Source of the DNA: DASYRX01 sp035253645
Lineage (GTDB): Bacteria > Gemmatimonadota > Gemmatimonadetes > Gemmatimonadales > Gemmatimonadaceae
NCBI GenBank assembly: GCA_035253645.1
Contig: DATFBW010000105.1
Span: 1 to 14,907 of the forward strand
Direction: 5' to 3'
Length of the DNA: 14,907 nt
A model generated the notes under the pieces. It was not told where the DNA came from and searched no databases. It worked only from the letters and a program-made list of their open reading frames with translations. Both the position numbers and the translations under genes were made by a program. Positions 5,918 to 12,870 of this stretch are shown here, piece by piece. How positions within the stretch are numbered: position 1 is the stretch's first letter; each line of letters starts with the position of its first letter.

Positions 5918-7612
5918 ATGTCGCTGCTCGTTAGGTTGGCGTGGTTGGTACTCCTCGCTCCGCTTGTGCTGTCAGCTGCGCTGCCGGCGCAGGCGCGGCG
6001 GATCAGCGTAGTCCCGAGGCCAGTGCAACTGGAGGAGAGGCCCGGTGGCCGATTCACGATCACGCGCCGCACGCCGATCGCCGTTTCGACGGACACGGAT
6101 TCGCTCGGACGATTCCTGGCGCGGATGCTGGCGCCGGCATTCGGCTACACCCTCCGCGTCGTTCCCGGCGACAGCGTCGCCAGCTCCGCACGTCCCATCG
6201 TGCTCACAATCGACGACGAGCTGCGCCAGTTGTTAGGCGCCGAGGGGTATGAGCTGGATGTGACTGCACAACGCGTCGAGATCCGCGCGGCGGCACGCGC
6301 AGGCGTCTTCTATGGCATGCAGACATTGCGACAGTTGCTCCCGACACAAGCGTTCGCTCGTTCGCGCATCGCCAACGTCACTTGGACTGTGCCCGCGGTC
6401 GAGATATTGGATTACCCGCGCTTCTCGTGGCGCGGCGCGCACCTCGATGTCGGGCGTCACTTCATGCCCGTGACGTTCGTGAAGAAGTTCATCGATCTGC
6501 TCGCGGCGCATAAGATGAACCGCTTCCACTGGCACTTGACGGAGGACCAGGGGTGGCGCCTCGAGATCAAGCGCTATCCACGCCTAACGTCGGTGGGTGC
6601 GTGGCGCCGGCAGACGATCATCGGCCATCCGCGTGGCGACTCCACGCGCTGGCGCTACGACCGCAAACGGCACGGCGGCTTCTACACGCAGCAACAAGTG
6701 CGCGAAGTCGTCTCGTACGCCGCTGAGCGGTTCATCACGGTCGTGCCGGAGATCGAGATGCCGGGGCATGCGCAGGCCGCGATCGCCGCATATCCCGAGT
6801 TAGGCGTCACCGGCGATACGATCCCCGTGTGGACGCGCTGGGGTATCTCGAAGAACATCCTCAATGCGGAAGACGCGACCGTGCAGTTCATGCAGCACGT
6901 CCTCGAAGAAGTGCTCGAGCTCTTTCCCAGTGAATTCATCCATATAGGTGGCGACGAGGCAGACAAAACGCTATGGGCGACGAGCCCGCGCGTTCAGGCG
7001 CGCATCCGTGAGCTCGGGTTGTTTGGCGAGGCGCAGTTGCAAAGCTGGTTCATCAAAGAGATGGATTCATTCCTCACGGCCAAGGGTCGTCGCCTGATAG
7101 GCTGGGATGAGATTCTGGAGGGCGGACTTGCTCCAGGCGCGGCCGTGATGTCGTGGCGAGGGTATCGCGGCGGAATTGCGGCGGCACGCGAAGGCCATGA
7201 TGTGGTCATGGCACCGACCAGATACACGTACTTCGACTTCTATCAATCGCGCGATATCAGGCGCGAACCACTCGCGATCGGCAACTTTCTGCCGATTGAT
7301 TCGGTGTATGCTTTCGAGCCCGTTCCGCCGGAGCTCACGCAGGAAGAGGCACGTCATGTGTTAGGCGCGCAGGCGCAGCATTGGACCGAGTATATGCCGA
7401 ATTCACGGCAGGTCGAATACATGGCCTTTCCGCGGATGGGGGCGCTCGCGGAGGTTGTGTGGACGCCCGTGGAGCGCAAAGACCTCGCAGACTTCAAGGC
7501 ACGCCTTCCCGCGTACTTGAGCCGCCTGACGAGTTATGGGGTGAATTATCGCAAGCCGCGGCCGGGTGATAATGAGGGGGTTGTGCCAAGACGGTCGAGA
7601 CGGCGGCGATAG
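5918..7612 (+). CDS. Exported beta-N-acetylhexosaminidase, GH20
   Basis: This 564-residue glycoside hydrolase family 20 enzyme removes terminal beta-GlcNAc or GalNAc residues by substrate-assisted catalysis. A signal peptide (about residues 1-26, ending LPAQA) is followed by the GH20b-like N-terminal domain with VVPRPVQLEE. The catalytic barrel starts near DYPRFSWRGAHLDVGRHF and includes KMNRFHWHLTEDQGWRLEIK, GGFYTQQQ, PEIEMPGH and FIHIGGDEADK. Asp346-Glu347 in GGDE are the catalytic pair. Further family marks are GWDEILEGG, VMSWRG, AQHWTEYM and FPRMGALAEVVW. Length and domain order are normal for the family. The C-terminus ends in an arginine-rich tail (VPRRSRRRR). It lies 5 bp downstream of the desulfhydrase-like gene, and no distinct Shine-Dalgarno is visible. 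The inverted repeat at 7618-7693 may terminate its transcript. Together with the sulfatase it suggests use of sulfated amino-sugar polymers or cell-wall material. Confidence 0.95.
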   Translation: MSLLVRLAWLVLLAPLVLSAALPAQARRISVVPRPVQLEERPGGRFTITRRTPIAVSTDTDSLGRFLARMLAPAFGYTLRVVPGDSVASSARPIVLTIDDELRQLLGAEGYELDVTAQRVEIRAAARAGVFYGMQTLRQLLPTQAFARSRIANVTWTVPAVEILDYPRFSWRGAHLDVGRHFMPVTFVKKFIDLLAAHKMNRFHWHLTEDQGWRLEIKRYPRLTSVGAWRRQTIIGHPRGDSTRWRYDRKRHGGFYTQQQVREVVSYAAERFITVVPEIEMPGHAQAAIAAYPELGVTGDTIPVWTRWGISKNILNAEDATVQFMQHVLEEVLELFPSEFIHIGGDEADKTLWATSPRVQARIRELGLFGEAQLQSWFIKEMDSFLTAKGRRLIGWDEILEGGLAPGAAVMSWRGYRGGIAAAREGHDVVMAPTRYTYFDFYQSRDIRREPLAIGNFLPIDSVYAFEPVPPELTQEEARHVLGAQAQHWTEYMPNSRQVEYMAFPRMGALAEVVWTPVERKDLADFKARLPAYLSRLTSYGVNYRKPRPGDNEGVVPRRSRRRR

Positions 7613-7617
7613 TTACA

Positions 7618-7693
7618 AGGAGCGGGGAGCGGGGGAGCGAGCGGTTACGACGGAGTGTTGTTTCTCGCTCCCCGCTCCTCGCTCCTCGCTCCT
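7618..7693. repeat. Inverted repeat of GGAGCGA-type units; possible bidirectional terminator
   Basis: The left arm 7618-7641 reads AGGAGCGGGGAGCG then GGGGGAGCGAG. The right arm 7664-7693 carries CTCGCTCCCC, CGCTCCTCGCTCCT and a further unit. The 14-base left segment 7618-7631 is the exact reverse complement of 7666-7679. An alternative register pairs 7631-7641 with 7664-7673. It fills the gap between the convergent hexosaminidase and dinB-like genes and could form a strong hairpin on either transcript. There is no clean U tract, so intrinsic termination is only an inference. The unit is shared with 1381-1462 and 4815-4842. Confidence 0.75.
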
Positions 7694-7699
7694 AAGTCG

Positions 7700-8242
7700 T
7701 TAAAACCACGGCTCATCCTTGCTCGGCCCGTAAATCGACGGAACTCGCGCCCCCGCCATTCGCGAATACACCGAGAACTGCCCGCGATGATGGATCTCGT
7801 CGGAGAGCAGGAACCACAGGAAGTTGATGCGCTGAACGTCGCTCAACATTTTGGGACCCGTGAAGAATTTCACAGTCTCGAAGAGCTGCTCGTCAGGCAT
7901 CGCCCGTACCATATCGCCGAACTCTTTGTGCGCGTTTTCATACGCCGCGATGACTGCGTCGAAAGACTGGGGCGGTTTGGGAGATTCACCCGGCGCGCCT
8001 TTCGCGAAGCCGTCATTCAATACGATTTGTCCAAGTCCGCGCTCCAGGACGAAAATCCAGGCCAGCTCCCGCGCCGTGCGGCAGTCGGGATGCGGTTGGA
8101 AATCCGCTTTGTCCGTTGGAAACTCGCGCAGCACTTTCATCGTGATGGCGTGCTCCCTCTCGTATGCATCGAGCCACTGCTGTTTGGATGATTGTGCAGT
8201 GCCCGCTTGCGCGGAGGAAGCAGGAGTAGCGGTAGTAGCCAT
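7700..8242 (-). CDS. DinB-family four-helix protein with degenerate metal site
   Basis: This 180-residue protein of the DinB/YfiT-like superfamily consists of small four-helix bundles that usually bind a divalent metal through three histidines. Some members are thiol-dependent transferases. The family signature is FQPHPDCRTARELAWIFVLE in the second helix and LLSDEIHHRGQFSVYSRMAG near the C-terminus. In typical members the pattern is LAWH...HExHHRGQ. Here the first ligand position is Ile63 and the second is Asp148, leaving only His152 of the usual triad. His51 and His151 are nearby but out of register. ATG 8242 is preceded by GAGGAT (minus strand, 8251-8246), a good ribosome binding site, so the longer open frame upstream is rejected. 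The gene is convergent with the hexosaminidase. It may be a non-catalytic or differently liganded DinB homologue. Confidence 0.82.
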   Translation of the reverse strand: MATTATPASSAQAGTAQSSKQQWLDAYEREHAITMKVLREFPTDKADFQPHPDCRTARELAWIFVLERGLGQIVLNDGFAKGAPGESPKPPQSFDAVIAAYENAHKEFGDMVRAMPDEQLFETVKFFTGPKMLSDVQRINFLWFLLSDEIHHRGQFSVYSRMAGARVPSIYGPSKDEPWF

Positions 8243-8371
8243 GTGATCCTCGAGATATACAAGGCCCGGAGCTTCGGTCGCGTTGTGGCACGTGTCAAGA
8301 TCGTAGTGTGCTGACGGGCGCCAATGCATAGCCCAGAGTGGTAGACTACGCTCGAAAATTCGGGAGCGACG
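8243..8371. other. Divergent intergenic region, dinB-like / DUF6494-like
   Basis: These 129 bp must hold promoters for both outward-facing genes. Only ribosome binding sites are recognisable: GAGGAT at 8251-8246 on the minus strand, and GGGAG at 8362-8366 on the plus strand. I could not find a -35/-10 pair with acceptable spacing for either direction, nor a repeat or operator-like palindrome. Confidence 0.5.
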
Positions 8372-8578
8372 ATGAACGAAGAAGCTTTCAACCTCAGCTT
8401 GCGCAAATTCCTCAAGACGTTCGGTGTTACCGCTCAGCGTGAGATCGAACGTGCGGTTCAGACCGCGATCGAAAATGGTACGCTGGGCGATCGCCAATCG
8501 GTGCGTGCGCAAGCGACAATCCGCATCGGCGAGCTGAATTTGAGCGAGACGATAGAAGGAGATATCGTTTTGGCCTGA
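8372..8578 (+). CDS. Small DUF6494-like protein
   Basis: This 68-residue soluble protein of unknown function has no signal peptide and no membrane segment. The sequence MNEEAFNLSLRKFLKTFGVT followed by AQREIERAVQTAIENGTL matches my memory of the DUF6494 family: an N-terminal basic helix, a helix around REIERAV, then a short beta region (VRAQATIRIGELNLSETIEG). The charged, alternating C-terminal half suggests two or three strands. GGGAG at 8362-8366 lies 5 bases before the ATG and supports this start. The glucosidase gene begins 42 bp downstream on the same strand, so they may share a transcript. No function is assigned, and the family name itself comes from recall rather than a search. Confidence 0.78.
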   Translation: MNEEAFNLSLRKFLKTFGVTAQREIERAVQTAIENGTLGDRQSVRAQATIRIGELNLSETIEGDIVLA

Positions 8579-8620
8579 GTTCGCCACGTACGCGGCCACC
8601 TTCTTGCAACGCTCGAGGCC

Positions 8621-10927
8621 GTGGCAACAACGATACCGGGCTCTTCTCCGCAACTCGTTAGGCAGGCGACTCGCGCGCTTCGCACCGCCGCGCGCGCGCC
8701 CGCCGCTGTGCCGCCAATAGCGTATCTCGGCCCTGCGCTGTGTTGTGCGTGGCGTGGGCCCGCGCTGCTCATACTGCCGCGGCACGGGGGTGCCATCGCC
8801 GATGGACCCATGGCCGGATTTTACGTGCGCGAAGCCCGTCATCTCAGCAGGCTGCGACTCACGATCGCAGGCGTACTCCCATGGTTATGCGAGGTGGCCG
8901 AGGAGGGAGCGGAGCGCCTGACGTTCACATACATCCATCCGGAGATGACCGTGTTCGGCGGCGGCGGGTCAGGTCAGGCACGGGATGAACCTTCGCGTGA
9001 CAGCAACGGCTTGCCGCACCGGTCGTTGGAGGTGCAGCTGCGGTACGAGGTCGCACTCAATCACCTTGCGGTATCGGCGACGATAACAAACCGCTCGTTC
9101 GAACGCGTTGCATTTGAAACGCAATGGGAGCTCGCCGCCGACTTCGCGGACATCATGGATGTGTCCTCGCCCACGCCTACCGAAGGGGAAAAAGCTCACC
9201 TCGAGCGACACGGCGAACAGCTGCGGCTTGTCGACCCTAACGATGCTTCGCGGTCAACGGTTATCACGATCGGCGGCACACACGCCTGGCAACTGAGCGG
9301 CGAGGCGGTCGCCATTCCATTGAAACTCCAGCCGCAGGAAGTCGCCGCGTTCGCGATCGTCGTTAGGCCGGAACCGCTGGGCATCGACGACGGAGCTGCC
9401 GCCGACCGGGAGCGTTTCTGGAAGGCGTGGCAAGGCAGTCTGTCTCGCGTAATGACGCCGGGGAATTCGCTCGCCGAACAGATTATCACGCGCCATGTCG
9501 CGGATTTCGCGGCCCTGCCACTCATGCACGGAGCACCCGACGAGTGGCTCGCGATGCAGGCTGGCGTTCCGATGTACCCAGCGCTGTTCGGCCGTGACGC
9601 GCTGACCGCCGGCTGGCAAGCGGCCATGCTCGATCGCGGCACCGCATTGGACGCTGCCCTCACTCGCCTCGGCCGCCTGCAGGGGACACGGGATGATCCC
9701 GATCGCGACGAGGAGCCGGGGCGCATCGTACAGCAGGTTCGCTACGGACCAAATGCGCTGCGTGGCTCGCCATTCGCACGTTACTACGGCGACTTCGCGA
9801 GCCCATTCATGTATGTCATCGGCCTCGCCCACCTGTACGCGTGGACTGGTGACAAGGAGCAGCTGGGCCGCCACTGGGATTCTGCCCGGCGCGTGCTCGA
9901 CTGGGCCCGCGAGCGCGGCGACCGCGACGGCGACGGGTATTTGGAATACCTAACGCGAGCAAACGTTGGTCCGACGCATCAGGGATGGAAGGATTCCGGT
10001 GACGCGATCGTGCATCACGATGGCAGCATCGCCAGAGCGCCAGTCGCCACGTGTGAGCTGCAGGGCTATTGGTATGCCGCGCAGCAGATGATGGCGATCA
10101 TGAGCTGGGCGTTAGGCGCGCGGGGCGACGCGCTGGACCATTGGAAAGCCGCGCAGCAACTCAAGGACAGGTTCAACCGCGACTGGTGGGACGATGAGAA
10201 CGACCTCCCTGCCCTCGCGATGGATGCCGACAAACGTCTTGTGCGTTCGCCCGCGTCGAATGCCGGTCACTGCCTCGCGTGCGGCATCATTGATGATGAC
10301 TACGTTGGCCGAGCGACGGGTCGGCTGTTCGCGCACGACATGTTCAGCGGGTGGGGTATTCGCACGCTCTCGAGTGCGCACGTCGCATATGATCCGCTGA
10401 GTTATCACCGCGGCAGCGTGTGGCCGGTAGAGAATGCGACGATCGCGTTCGGACTGCGCCGATTTGGGTTCGATGCCCGTGCGCTCGAGATCGCGCAGGG
10501 GATGTTCGAGCTCGCAGCACTCTATTCTGATTGTCGCCTCCCGGAGACCGTTGGCGGGTTCGGGCGTGGGGAACGACCCACGCCAGGAGCGTATCCGCGC
10601 GCGAACGCGGTGCAGCTCTGGAACGCGTCCGCGATTCCGCTGTTGATCCATGTCATGGCCGGGCTACAGCCAGTCGCCCCACTCGAGCTGCTCATCGTCG
10701 ATCCTGCATTACCGAGCTGGCTCCCTGAGATCGTCATTCATGACCTGCGCCTCGCCGGCGCGACGGCAACGCTCCGCTGCTGGCGCGACAAGCACGGCGC
10801 CTCGCACGCCGAAGTCGTGCGCAAGCGTGGGACATTACACCTCGTTAGGCAACCTCCTCCCGAGTCACAGACCGTTGGTTGGCGGGATCGCTTCAGCGCC
10901 CTTGCCGATCGCGTGCTGCATCATTGA
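8621..10927 (+). CDS. Glycogen-debranching-type amylo-alpha-1,6-glucosidase family protein
   Basis: This 768-residue protein has two domains. The N-terminal beta-rich region (about 40-250) resembles the GDE_N_bis domain, with IADGPMAGFYVREARHLSRLRL. The C-terminal (alpha/alpha)6 barrel, about 285-735, resembles the glucosidase part of glycogen debranching enzymes. Barrel marks are LFGRDALTAGWQ (323-333), DEEPGRIVQQVRYG (363-376), HQGWKDSGDAI (453-463), YHRGSVWPVENA, and LPETVGGFGRGERPTPGAYP followed by ANAVQLWNASA. Such proteins are usually cytoplasmic and act on alpha-glucans, but glucosidase, disaccharide or glucosylglycerate-type substrates are possible for this architecture. The start is GTG at 8621 with a weak GAGG nearby; no better in-frame start precedes it after the DUF6494-like stop. 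The SDR gene follows after 9 bp with its ribosome binding site overlapping this stop, indicating coupling. Confidence 0.85.
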   Translation: MATTIPGSSPQLVRQATRALRTAARAPAAVPPIAYLGPALCCAWRGPALLILPRHGGAIADGPMAGFYVREARHLSRLRLTIAGVLPWLCEVAEEGAERLTFTYIHPEMTVFGGGGSGQARDEPSRDSNGLPHRSLEVQLRYEVALNHLAVSATITNRSFERVAFETQWELAADFADIMDVSSPTPTEGEKAHLERHGEQLRLVDPNDASRSTVITIGGTHAWQLSGEAVAIPLKLQPQEVAAFAIVVRPEPLGIDDGAAADRERFWKAWQGSLSRVMTPGNSLAEQIITRHVADFAALPLMHGAPDEWLAMQAGVPMYPALFGRDALTAGWQAAMLDRGTALDAALTRLGRLQGTRDDPDRDEEPGRIVQQVRYGPNALRGSPFARYYGDFASPFMYVIGLAHLYAWTGDKEQLGRHWDSARRVLDWARERGDRDGDGYLEYLTRANVGPTHQGWKDSGDAIVHHDGSIARAPVATCELQGYWYAAQQMMAIMSWALGARGDALDHWKAAQQLKDRFNRDWWDDENDLPALAMDADKRLVRSPASNAGHCLACGIIDDDYVGRATGRLFAHDMFSGWGIRTLSSAHVAYDPLSYHRGSVWPVENATIAFGLRRFGFDARALEIAQGMFELAALYSDCRLPETVGGFGRGERPTPGAYPRANAVQLWNASAIPLLIHVMAGLQPVAPLELLIVDPALPSWLPEIVIHDLRLAGATATLRCWRDKHGASHAEVVRKRGTLHLVRQPPPESQTVGWRDRFSALADRVLHH

Positions 10928-10930
10928 GGT
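10926..10930 (+). promoter_or_regulatory. Ribosome binding site GAGGT overlapping upstream stop codon
   Basis: GAGGT lies six bases before the ATG of the dehydrogenase gene and shares its first two bases with the TGA stop of the glucosidase gene (10925-10927). It fixes the start of the downstream gene and implies that ribosomes finishing the glucosidase can reinitiate on it. Confidence 0.75.
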
Positions 10931-10936
10931 ATCACC

Positions 10937-11947
10937 ATGCGACTCACACTGAAACCCGTCAGCGAACAAGTCATCGTCATTACCGGCGCTTCGAGCGGTA
11001 TCGGCCTCGTCACCGCGGAGCTCGCGGCCGAGGAAGGAGCGTGCGTTGTGCTCGCGGCCCGGAACGAACGGGACCTCGCGAAGGCCGTCACGCGGATCCA
11101 TGGCCGCGGCGGCCGGGCTACATATCACGTCGCCGACGTGAGCGAGCCCGACCAGGTGACCGCCATCGCGGATGAAGCTGTCCGTGCGTTTGGCCGCATC
11201 GATACGTGGGTGAATAACGCGGCCGTCGCGCTATATGGCCGGCTGGCTGACCTGCCGCTGGAAGACATGCGACGCCAATTCGACGTCAATTATTGGGGTG
11301 CGGTTTACGGTAGCCTAACGGCGGTTCCGCATCTGGCACGCCAAGGTGGTGCGTTGATCAACGTGGCGAGCGCGCTTGCTGATCGCGCGATCCCGTTGCA
11401 GGGCAACTACTGCGCTGCCAAGCACGCCCTCAAAGCGTTCACCGATTCGTTGCGGATGGAGTTGGAGGAAGAAGGCTGGTTGATTTCGGTCACGCTGCTC
11501 AAGCCTGGTTCCATCGATACGCCGCTGTTCGAAAAGGCGCGCTCGTACATGGGAGTGGAGCCGCAGCCTGTGCCGCCGGTCTACGCACCGGAAGCCGCGG
11601 CGCACGCCATTCTCGAATGTGCGGCGCATCCACACCGCGACGTCATCGTGGGCGGCATGGGAAAAGTGCTGAGCCTAACGAATGTCGCGCCGCGTCTGGC
11701 CGATCGCTACATGGAGCGCAAGACATTCGATTCACAGCGCACGGATATCCCGCTGGCTGATTCGCGCCGTGACAACCTCTATGAGCCCGTGGCGGATGAC
11801 GGCGGAGCGCGTGGCCGCAACTGGTCGGGTCGTACCGCTGACCGCAGCCTGTATACCGAGGCGGTGCTGCACCCGCGCAAAGCGCTGGCATCGGCCGCGG
11901 CGGGAGCTGCCGTGGTTGCGGGGCTGCGCCGTCGACTGAGTCGCTAA
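10937..11947 (+). CDS. Short-chain dehydrogenase/reductase with C-terminal extension
   Basis: This 336-residue NAD(P)-dependent oxidoreductase has a classical SDR Rossmann fold. The nucleotide loop is TGASSGIG (16-23), followed by the NNAA motif at 93-96, Asn118 in DVNYWG, Ser145 in NVASAL and the catalytic YCAAK (Tyr158, Lys162). Arg42 in LAARNERDL would favour NADP(H). The substrate is unknown. The core ends near residue 250. A further 85 or so residues follow, including a basic and polar linker and a small-residue hydrophobic stretch (ALASAAAGAAVVAGL) ending in RRRLSR, which could be a C-terminal membrane anchor. Long SDRs with such tails are known in actinobacteria and soil bacteria. The gene is coupled to the upstream glucosidase and convergent with the mmcQ-like gene, 31 bp away. 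Confidence 0.9.
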   Translation: MRLTLKPVSEQVIVITGASSGIGLVTAELAAEEGACVVLAARNERDLAKAVTRIHGRGGRATYHVADVSEPDQVTAIADEAVRAFGRIDTWVNNAAVALYGRLADLPLEDMRRQFDVNYWGAVYGSLTAVPHLARQGGALINVASALADRAIPLQGNYCAAKHALKAFTDSLRMELEEEGWLISVTLLKPGSIDTPLFEKARSYMGVEPQPVPPVYAPEAAAHAILECAAHPHRDVIVGGMGKVLSLTNVAPRLADRYMERKTFDSQRTDIPLADSRRDNLYEPVADDGGARGRNWSGRTADRSLYTEAVLHPRKALASAAAGAAVVAGLRRRLSR

Positions 11948-11978
11948 TTCGGTCGACAGTCGTTAGGTAGAGCAGCTG

Positions 11979-12395
11979 CTATTTCTTTCGTGCGGTGCGC
12001 TTGGCTCGCGCTTTCGCTTTCGGCCTCCTGGCAGGCGTAGGCTGCGCGTTGGCCTGCGCGAGACGTTTCGGAGCGATCAGACGATAGGCATCGCCTAACT
12101 GCGCCGCGATCGCCGCCCAATCCGGGTTACCATCCAGATAGATGCCCACCCATCCAGAGGGGCCGACATACGGTGGCTTGAAGTAGCGGTTCGGGTCAGA
12201 CTTGATCAGAAGCTCTTGGTCGATATGCGTCGCCTTACACCAGATTGCCACGCGTCCGCCGTGATGATTCCCGGAGCTGGCGTACATGGCGAAGAGCTTG
12301 TTGCGTACGCGAAACGTGGGCGCCTCCCACGCGGTCACCTCATGCGCTGCCGGGAGCGCGAGGCAAATCTTACGGATACGGGCTAGCGTAGACAT
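11979..12395 (-). CDS. MmcQ/YjbR family protein with lysine/arginine-rich tail
   Basis: This 138-residue protein starts STLARIRKICLALPAAHEV, followed by TAWEAPTFRVRNKLFAMYAS, the characteristic N-terminal half of the MmcQ/YjbR (CyaY-like fold) family, often labelled DNA-binding. WCKATHIDQELLIKSDPNRYFKPPYVG and GWVGIYLD complete the domain (residues about 1-112). The last 25 or so residues are strongly basic and low complexity (ARRPKAKARAKRTARKK), like histone-H1-type or nucleic-acid-binding tails, and are not part of the core fold. ATG 12395 is chosen because the longer open frame runs into the upstream VOC gene. It follows that gene by 19 bp on the same strand, so they probably form an operon. 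Its stop codon falls in the palindrome AGCAGCTGCT region near 11971-11981. Nucleic-acid binding is an inference from the tail and family label. Confidence 0.87.
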   Translation of the reverse strand: MSTLARIRKICLALPAAHEVTAWEAPTFRVRNKLFAMYASSGNHHGGRVAIWCKATHIDQELLIKSDPNRYFKPPYVGPSGWVGIYLDGNPDWAAIAAQLGDAYRLIAPKRLAQANAQPTPARRPKAKARAKRTARKK

Positions 12396-12414
12396 CGCTG
12401 CGCTCAATTCGCGT

Positions 12415-12855
12415 TCATCTGCGTTGATTCGCGATCCCGCCTTTTTTGGCCGTCCGTCGCTTCCGTTGCGGGGGATCCAACTTCGTGGGGATCTCGTACC
12501 AGATCTCGAACTCATAACCATCCGGATCGCGCGCGAACAGGTAAGGTTCGCCTGGCACGAACTCGCCGTGGTCGGTTATCTCGCCTCCCGCATCGCGCAC
12601 GGCTTGCAACGCGACGGCAATATCGGCTGCCTGCGTTAGGCGGAAACCGAAGTGCGCGACGCCGCCGCGTTTGCCTGCTTGCCTGGCGTTCCGCTCGAAG
12701 ACGAGCACGTCCCGGCTTCCGGGGGTTTGCGCCTGAATGAAGTCCTCGCTTTCCCACACGGCGACGGCACCTAACACTGCGTTGTAAAAACGCAACGAGC
12801 GCTGGGGGTCACGGACCGCAAGCGCTACGTGCGTCAAGCCATATGTCTTAACCAT
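12415..12855 (-). CDS. VOC-family protein (glyoxalase/bleomycin resistance/dioxygenase fold)
   Basis: This 146-residue vicinal-oxygen-chelate protein has two beta-alpha-beta-beta-beta modules. Family marks are GLTHVALAVRDPQRSLRFYNAVLGA at the N-terminus, with His9 as a likely metal ligand; GVAHFGFRL with His68; and YLFARDPDGYEFEIWYE, where Glu117 is the likely last ligand. The metal site therefore appears intact, but VOC proteins range from lyases to dioxygenases and resistance proteins, so the reaction is not assigned. The C-terminus is basic (PPQRKRRTAKKGG), as in the neighbouring MmcQ-like protein. No Shine-Dalgarno is visible before ATG 12855. The 33-bp inverted repeat at 12871-12972 ends only 15 bp upstream of the start and so probably lies in the leader or between promoter and gene. 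Confidence 0.87.
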   Translation of the reverse strand: MVKTYGLTHVALAVRDPQRSLRFYNAVLGAVAVWESEDFIQAQTPGSRDVLVFERNARQAGKRGGVAHFGFRLTQAADIAVALQAVRDAGGEITDHGEFVPGEPYLFARDPDGYEFEIWYEIPTKLDPPQRKRRTAKKGGIANQRR

Positions 12856-12870
12856 AAAATCGAAAGAGCA

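Noticed and set aside
8243..8842. Upstream extension of the dinB-like frame to 8842
   Set aside because: It would cover the DUF6494-like gene and the start of the glucosidase on the opposite strand. ATG 8242 has a good ribosome binding site and the recognisable protein starts there.
11971..11981. AGCAGCTGCT palindrome as an operator
   Set aside because: It lies in a 31-bp convergent gap touching the stop codon of the mmcQ-like gene, and a 10-bp palindrome there is easily chance.
5070..12115. GCGATCGC occurrences (e.g. near 5076, 6769 and 12108) as a HIP1-like iterated palindrome
   Set aside because: Only a few exact copies were seen, which is plausible for GC-rich DNA with many GCG and ATC codons. 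The signal is much weaker than GTTAGG.
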